Origin: an uncultured Caulobacteraceae bacterium
Lineage (GTDB): Bacteria > Pseudomonadota > Alphaproteobacteria > Caulobacterales > Caulobacteraceae
NCBI GenBank assembly: GCA_946482375.1
Contig: CAMLRH010000069.1
Span: forward strand, 1 to 10,209
Reading direction: 5' to 3'
DNA: 10,209 bases
The first letter of the stretch is position 1. Each line of letters starts with the position of its first letter. Under the pieces are notes generated by a model, which saw only the letters and a program-made list of their open reading frames with translations, did no database searches and was not told the DNA's origin. This document shows, piece after piece, positions 5,995 through 10,209 of the stretch. A program made the translations under genes and the position numbers.

Positions 5995-6102
5995 CCGCTC
6001 ATCCCGGCGAAAGCCGGGACCCAAGCTGAGTCTGTGGCCGTTGGGGCGATTGGGGAGAGTCTCCGCCTCTGCTTGGGCCCCGGCTTTCGCCGGGGTGAGC
6101 GG
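5995..6102. repeat. Inverted pair of 32-nt palindromic repeats with GAAA loop (type C)
   Basis: The left arm (5995-6026) and right arm (6071-6102) are inverted copies separated by 44 nt and differ at only two positions. Each carries a 7-bp stem closed by a GAAA loop: TCCCGGC/GCCGGGA in the left arm, CCCCGGC/GCCGGGG in the right arm read in the same sense. The two differences form one T-A to C-G base-pair swap. CATCC-stem-GGACCCA is shared with the type B pair, so both belong to one family. The right arm ends 6 nt from the DUF72 stop codon (6109-6111), which suits termination or 3'-end protection of block 1. No gene lies in 5938-6108; the part below 5995 holds the likely promoter/operator and leader of the SDR gene. 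Confidence 0.87.
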
Positions 6103-6108
6103 TTCGGA

Positions 6109-6900
6109 TCAGACCCGCTTCAGCAATTCCATCGCCCCGGCGGGCGCGCGGACTTTCCCTTCGTGGATGAAGAAGACGTAGACGTCGCGCGGCGCCTTGT
6201 CCGGCTTGTGGCCGTCAATGGCGGTCAGGTCGTTGGGAAAGCCGCCCGCCGCATAGGCCTTGAACCGCCCAGCCCAGCGGTCGAGTTCGGCCGGCGGATA
6301 GCAGGTCTCCAGCTGGTCGTTCCCGCCCAGCAGCCGGGCGTAGACCACGTCGGCCGTCACGTCCGGGATCATCGGATAGTTCTCGTTCTCCGAGACGCAG
6401 ATCGCCACGCCGTGCTTGCGGCAGAGCTGCACGAACTCCGGCGTCGCGAAGCTGGCGTTGCGCACCTCCATGACGTGGGAGAGCGGCAGGCCGTCCTGCT
6501 TATCCGGCAGCAGCGCCAGGAAGGCCTCGAAGTCGTCCGGGTCGAACTTCTTGGTCGGCATGAATTGCCACAGGATCGGCCCCAGCCGGTCGCCGAGCTC
6601 GCTCAGGCCCTGACCAAGGAACTTCTGCACGGACTCGCCGCCCTCGCCGAGCACCCGGCGATTGGTCGAGAAGCGCGAGGCCTTCACCGCGAACTTGAAC
6701 CCATCCGGCGTCGAGGCGGCCCACTTGGCGAAGCTCTCCGGCTTCTGGGTCGAGTAGTAGGTCGAGTTGATCTCGATCGCCGTCACATGCCGGCTGGCGT
6801 AGCTCAGTTCCTCGGCGTGCTTCAGCCCCTCCGGATAGAACACCCCGCGCCAAGGTTCGAACGTCCAGCCGCCGATGCCTGCGCGGATCGTTCCAGCCAT
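6109..6900 (-). CDS. DUF72 domain-containing protein (YecE family)
   Basis: A 263-residue single-domain protein of the DUF72/YecE family. Its fold is a TIM barrel and its biochemical role is not firmly established. Family landmarks are visible in order: AGIGGWTFEPW (7-17), AIEINSTYY (41-49), FKFAVKASR (68-76), ILWQFMP (109-115), VMEVRNASF (143-151), YARLLGG (187-193), and the C-terminal VYVFFIHEGKVRAPAGA (240-256). Length is normal. No signal peptide or membrane segment is seen, so it is cytosolic. A strong GAGGAGA Shine-Dalgarno lies over the last codons of the upstream peptidase gene, whose stop is 4 nt away, so the two are translationally linked. It is the last gene of its block, followed by a repeat pair. 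Family membership is secure; I assign no function. Confidence 0.93.
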   Translation of the reverse strand: MAGTIRAGIGGWTFEPWRGVFYPEGLKHAEELSYASRHVTAIEINSTYYSTQKPESFAKWAASTPDGFKFAVKASRFSTNRRVLGEGGESVQKFLGQGLSELGDRLGPILWQFMPTKKFDPDDFEAFLALLPDKQDGLPLSHVMEVRNASFATPEFVQLCRKHGVAICVSENENYPMIPDVTADVVYARLLGGNDQLETCYPPAELDRWAGRFKAYAAGGFPNDLTAIDGHKPDKAPRDVYVFFIHEGKVRAPAGAMELLKRV

Positions 6901-6904
6901 GAGC

Positions 6905-8575
6905 TTATCTCCTCACCGCCGCACTCATATCGCGGATGGCCTTGAACTCCGAGCCCGCCCCCCACTCCGGCCACGCGGTGGAGTTGGCGAGGTCGCGGCC
7001 GAGTTCGTGCAGCAGGTTCACGTCCTGCGCCATGCCGGTGAAGGTCCAGTCGGGCGACCATTCGTCGGCGGGCTGGTGGTACATGGTCGCGGTGTAGCGG
7101 TCGGACCAGATCTTGCCGGCCACAGCCCCGCCCTCGACCCAGGTGCGTCCGCTGCCGAAGGAGATGGCCGGGACGCCCCGCTTGGCGAAGGGGAAGTGGT
7201 CGGAGCGGTAGAACGACCCCGCTTCGGGCCGCGGGTCCGGCGAGAAGCTCCGGCCGTGGCGCGCGGCGGTGGCGATGAGTTGGTCCTTGAGGCCAAGCTT
7301 GGTCTGGCCGGAGATGGTGAAGTCGCGCGCGGGACCCCAGGGGCTGAGCGCGTCGGTGTTGAGCACGCCGACCGTCTTCTCCAGCGGGTAGATCGGGTTG
7401 GCGGCGTAGTACTCCGAACCCAGCAGGCCCTTCTCTTCGGCGGCGACGGCGAGGAAGACGACGGTGCGGTCCGTGCGCGGCTCGGCGGCGTAGGCGCGGG
7501 CGAGTTCGATGAGGGCGGCGGCGCCCGTCGCGTTGTCGACGGCGCCGTTATAGATCGTGTCGCCTTCAGCGTCGGGCAGGCTGATCCCGATATGGTCGTG
7601 GTGGGCGGTGTGGATGACGTACTCGTCCGGTCGCGCCTTGCCGGTCAGCTTCGCCGCAACGTTCTTCGAGACGATGACGTCGTGGGCGACCTGGAAGTCC
7701 GTCGAGAGTGTCGCGTTCAGCGGCACGGGCCGGAAGTCGCGGCTCTGGGCGGCCTTCTTCAGGGCTTCGAAGTCCTGTCCGCCGCGCTTGACGATGTCGG
7801 CGATGATGTCGCGCTGGATCCAGGCCTCGAACGGCGTGTGCGCCGCCAGCGGGTTGGCGCGGACGATGTCGAACTGGGTGTTGGTGAAGCTGTTCTTGAC
7901 CGTCGCCCAACCGTAGGAGGCCGGCGCCGTCTCGTGGACGATGATGAGGCCGGCGAGGCCCTGCTTCGCCGCTTCCTCGTACTTGTAGGGCCAGCGGCCG
8001 TACCAGGTCATGGCCTTGCCGCCGAAGTCGCCCCCATTTGGCGTATTTGGGCCCGTCTCGAAGTCGGGGTCGTTGATCAGCACCACACCGACCTTGCCGC
8101 GCACGTCGCCCTTGAAGTCGTTCCAGTTCCGCTCCGGCGCGTGGACGCCGTAGCCCATGAAGACCAGCGGCGCGTCCTTCAGCGAGACGCCATCGGCGTT
8201 GGTCAGCGCCGGGCGGACGGCGATGTCGTCGCCCTGGCGCAGGGGCACGGTCTGGCCGGCGACCGTCACCCTCGTCACGGGCATGGTCTTCAGCTCGAAG
8301 CGGCCAAGCGGCACGTCCTGCGTCCAGCCGTCGACGCCACCCGGCTCGGCCCCGGCGGCCGTGAACTGCTCGATCAGGTAGGCGACGGTCTTGTCCTCGC
8401 CGGGGGTGGCGGGGCCGCGTCCTTCGAACGCGTCGGAGGCCAGCACCTGTACGTGCTGCGACAGCCGCGCGGGGGCGATCGTGACGCTGGGCGCGGAGGG
8501 AACGCTCGGGGGGACGGCGACGCTCGCGCAGGCGGCAAGCGACAGGGCGGCAAGGACCGGGAGCAGTTTTGTCAT
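6905..8575 (-). CDS. M28 family metallopeptidase with PA-like insert, predicted lipoprotein
   Basis: A 556-residue di-zinc exopeptidase of the aminopeptidase S/Y type. The N-terminus MTKLLPVLAALSLAAC is a lipoprotein signal with Cys16 as the lipidated residue, so the enzyme should be anchored in the envelope and act on peptides in the periplasm. Metal and catalytic residues follow M28 order: His325 in AHHDHIG, Asp347 in AVDNATG, Glu380/Glu381 in AAEEKGLLGSEYY, Asp408 in NTD and His460 in SDHFPF. A PA-like segment (MGYGVHAPERNWNDFKGDVR onwards, about 140-240) lies before the catalytic core. I chose ATG at 8573-8575 because it starts the signal peptide cleanly. An upstream in-frame TTG (8627-8629) would put 18 residues before it; neither has a strong Shine-Dalgarno. 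It follows an SDR gene by 62 nt and is tightly linked to the DUF72 gene. Confidence 0.93.
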   Translation of the reverse strand: MTKLLPVLAALSLAACASVAVPPSVPSAPSVTIAPARLSQHVQVLASDAFEGRGPATPGEDKTVAYLIEQFTAAGAEPGGVDGWTQDVPLGRFELKTMPVTRVTVAGQTVPLRQGDDIAVRPALTNADGVSLKDAPLVFMGYGVHAPERNWNDFKGDVRGKVGVVLINDPDFETGPNTPNGGDFGGKAMTWYGRWPYKYEEAAKQGLAGLIIVHETAPASYGWATVKNSFTNTQFDIVRANPLAAHTPFEAWIQRDIIADIVKRGGQDFEALKKAAQSRDFRPVPLNATLSTDFQVAHDVIVSKNVAAKLTGKARPDEYVIHTAHHDHIGISLPDAEGDTIYNGAVDNATGAAALIELARAYAAEPRTDRTVVFLAVAAEEKGLLGSEYYAANPIYPLEKTVGVLNTDALSPWGPARDFTISGQTKLGLKDQLIATAARHGRSFSPDPRPEAGSFYRSDHFPFAKRGVPAISFGSGRTWVEGGAVAGKIWSDRYTATMYHQPADEWSPDWTFTGMAQDVNLLHELGRDLANSTAWPEWGAGSEFKAIRDMSAAVRR

Positions 8576-8637
8576 CGGGGGAAACACGCTCTCGTAACGC
8601 AGGGGGGTGGTTTCAACCGTTACCGTCAAGCCGTGTG

Positions 8638-9369
8638 CTAGAGCAACAGGCCCCCGTCCACCGGGATGGTCAGGCCGGTGATGTAGGCCGACAGCGGCGA
8701 GGCCAGGAACAGCACCGCGCCGGCCATGTCTTCCGGCGTGCCGAGCCGGCCCATCGGGATGCCGGCCAAGGCGCCGGCCAGCCGCTCGGGGTTCTCGGTG
8801 GTGACCTTGGTCAGCTTGGTGTCGACGAGGCCGGGCGCGACGCCGTTCACGCGGACGCCGTCCTTCGCCCAGGCCTGGCCGAGCGTGCGGGTCAGGGCCA
8901 CGGCGCCAGCCTTCGAGGCGTTGTAGGCCGGGTTGCCGCGCGTGGCGTGGAAGGCGGCGGTCGAGCTGATGGTGATGAGCGCGCCCTTCGAGGCCTTCAG
9001 TTGCGCCTCGAACTTCAGCGCGCAGGCCATCAGGCTGTCGAGGTTGACCGACATCACCTTGCGAAAACCGCCCATCTCGAACTCGCCACGGCGGTAGAGC
9101 ACCGTGCCCTGCGCCAGCACCAGCACGTCGAGCTTTGGTGGCGCGGGCGCGGCCTCGATGGCGGCCTGGTCGGAAACGTCGACCTGCTCATAGGTGAGAC
9201 CGGTGAGGTCGGAGCCTTCCTCGGCCGAATAGTCGGCGGCGCTCGTTCGGGTGCCCCAGACGTGGACCTCGGCGCCGCGCGCCCTAAACGCCTGCGCGAT
9301 GCCGTTGCCGATGCCGCTGGAGCCGCCGACGACCAGCACGGTCTGTCCGCTGAAATCGAGATCGTTCAT
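8638..9369 (-). CDS. SDR family oxidoreductase
   Basis: A 243-residue classical short-chain dehydrogenase/reductase, likely NAD(P)-dependent and acting on an alcohol or keto group. The cofactor-binding motif VVGGSSGIG lies at 13-21. The catalytic tetrad is complete: Asn109 (SVNLDS), Ser136 (TISSTAAF), Tyr149 and Lys153 (PAYNASKAG). The C-terminus ends in the usual PVDGG. The NNAG motif is replaced by LAQG (85-88), which is less common. Length is normal. Its ATG overlaps the stop of the upstream D-threonine aldolase-type gene as ATGA, so the two are translationally coupled and may share a pathway, for example acting on a hydroxy amino acid or the aldehyde released from it. That substrate idea is inference only. 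Polarity and family are certain. Confidence 0.95.
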   Translation of the reverse strand: MNDLDFSGQTVLVVGGSSGIGNGIAQAFRARGAEVHVWGTRTSAADYSAEEGSDLTGLTYEQVDVSDQAAIEAAPAPPKLDVLVLAQGTVLYRRGEFEMGGFRKVMSVNLDSLMACALKFEAQLKASKGALITISSTAAFHATRGNPAYNASKAGAVALTRTLGQAWAKDGVRVNGVAPGLVDTKLTKVTTENPERLAGALAGIPMGRLGTPEDMAGAVLFLASPLSAYITGLTIPVDGGLLL

Positions 9370-10209
9370 GCACTGACCCTGCGCGCGTCGATGGCCCAGC
9401 GCTCAGATTGCCCATCTGCCCCAAGGACATGGAAGGCGTCATAGAGATTGACGGTCGGGTCGCAGTGGCCGGGCTGGAGCCAGACGATGTCGCCGGGTTT
9501 CGGCGCGTCGTCCGGCCACGGGAAGTCCTCGTTGGCGTCGGCCGCCGCGATGGCCTGGGCGGTCAGAACGGGATCGCCGCCGCCCGCCCGCATGGCTTGG
9601 GCAAAGGTGGGGTGGATGATGGCGCCATGCTCGTCGCCCATCGGCCGCCATCGCGACCCCGACGCCGCGCCCGCGACGACTTTGGCCGGCGGACCGTCGA
9701 CCGCCACGGCCTTGAACCCGGCGTCGCAGGTGGCGTGGGTCTTGTGGTGAGCCGAGACGATGGACGTCGCGATGAACAGCGCCGGCTTGAACGGCCAGGC
9801 GTCTCCGGCGGGGGCGGCGCAGGCTTCGTACTCCACGTCCATGACGGCGTAGGAGCCGGCCTGGAGCTCGTTGAAGACGCCGGACGCCAGATCAAAGGCG
9901 TGGGTGCCGGTGCCGCCGCCGGTGACGACGCCGGGCGCGAGGTTGGCGGCGCGCAGGTCCTCGACGGTCTGGGCCAACGCGCGGATGCCGTCCTCGTCGG
10001 CGTCGCGGCGCTTGTCGGCGTCCGCAACGTGCTGGAGGTGGCCGAGGTAGGCCTGCACGCCCGCGAAGCTCAGGCCGTCGGTGGCGGCGGCGGCGGCGGC
10101 CAGCTTCACCGCTTCGCTCGGATAGGCGCCGGTGCGATGCGTGCCGAGGTCGAGATCGACGACGAGGTCGAGGATGACGCCGGCCGCGCGGGCGGCGTTG
10201 CCGAGGCGC
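9366..10209 (-). CDS. D-threonine aldolase / DSD1-type PLP enzyme, 5' end cut by window edge
   Basis: The last 280 residues of a fold-type III (alanine racemase-like N-terminal domain) PLP enzyme are visible. The frame stays open through the window edge. VVDLDLGTHRTG near the visible start and VVTGGGTGTH later are family landmarks for PLP-phosphate binding. QPGHCDPTVNLYDAFHVL near the C-terminus carries the metal site; its His-Cys-Asp order fits the His-x-Asp reported for D-threonine aldolases better than the His-x-Cys of eukaryotic D-serine dehydratases, from memory. Such aldolases cleave D-3-hydroxy-amino acids to glycine and an aldehyde with a divalent metal. Roughly the first 90-100 residues, including the PLP lysine, are outside the window. 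A run of six identical GCC codons (10083-10100) encodes six alanines. It heads the block and overlaps the following SDR by 4 nt. Confidence 0.88.
   Translation of the reverse strand, partial: RLGNAARAAGVILDLVVDLDLGTHRTGAYPSEAVKLAAAAAATDGLSFAGVQAYLGHLQHVADADKRRDADEDGIRALAQTVEDLRAANLAPGVVTGGGTGTHAFDLASGVFNELQAGSYAVMDVEYEACAAPAGDAWPFKPALFIATSIVSAHHKTHATCDAGFKAVAVDGPPAKVVAGAASGSRWRPMGDEHGAIIHPTFAQAMRAGGGDPVLTAQAIAAADANEDFPWPDDAPKPGDIVWLQPGHCDPTVNLYDAFHVLGADGQSERWAIDARRVSA

Noticed and set aside
8595..8637. TTGACG on the minus strand between the SDR and the M28 gene as a promoter
   Set aside because: No acceptable -10 follows at normal spacing, and the gap is short within a co-directional block.
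6875..8641. Long plus-strand open frame (588 codons) antisense to the M28 peptidase, and similar ones at 691-1758, 1797-3101, 3729-5198, 5743-6945 and 8569-9444
   Set aside because: Their translations are low-complexity runs rich in Ala, Gly, Arg, Val and Asp with no recognisable domain. Each mirrors a well-supported minus-strand gene, and such frames are a normal by-product of G/C third positions.
10083..10100. Six tandem GCC codons as a slippage-prone phase-variable tract
   Set aside because: Units are in-frame triplets, so length change would only alter the number of alanines; short alanine-codon runs are expected at this GC content.

Overview
The window is GC-rich with strong G/C preference at third codon positions. 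All eleven genes I can support lie on the minus strand. The RnpA and L34 sequences and the interspersed repeats (CATCC-stem-GGACCCA and CCTTCTCCCCTCGCGGGAGAAGG types) point to an alphaproteobacterium, most likely a member of the Caulobacterales such as Phenylobacterium or Caulobacter. That assignment rests on family resemblance from memory, not a search.

In transcription order (high to low coordinate) there are four blocks. Block 1 (about 10209 to 6109) holds a 5'-truncated D-threonine aldolase-type PLP enzyme, an SDR overlapping it by 4 nt, an M28 metallopeptidase lipoprotein and a DUF72/YecE protein. Block 2 (5937 to 1899) holds a 2,4-dienoyl-CoA reductase-like SDR, a class B flavin monooxygenase, a TetR regulator and an HSL-type alpha/beta hydrolase. 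Block 3 is a single zinc-free quinone oxidoreductase of the MDR superfamily (1740 to 760). Block 4 is rpmH followed by rnpA, which runs off the low-coordinate edge. Gaps inside blocks are short (4-62 nt) or overlapping, so each multigene block is probably an operon.

The three gaps longer than 150 nt are exactly the block boundaries, and each holds one inverted pair of palindromic repeats (611-758, 1747-1872, 5995-6102). The two arms of every pair differ from each other, and almost all of the differences that fall in internal stems are compensated, so the hairpins stay paired. Two of the pairs are variants of one family. They lie close behind stop codons and probably serve as terminators or mRNA 3' ends as well as being dispersed repeats.

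Block 2 looks like a catabolic or detoxification cassette: an NADPH/FAD monooxygenase, an esterase, a dienoyl-CoA reductase-like SDR and its own TetR regulator, with a candidate operator palindrome in front of the first gene. Its substrate cannot be read from the sequence. Blocks 1, 3 and 4 are otherwise ordinary chromosomal genes. I see no tRNA, CRISPR array, insertion sequence, phage or defence genes.
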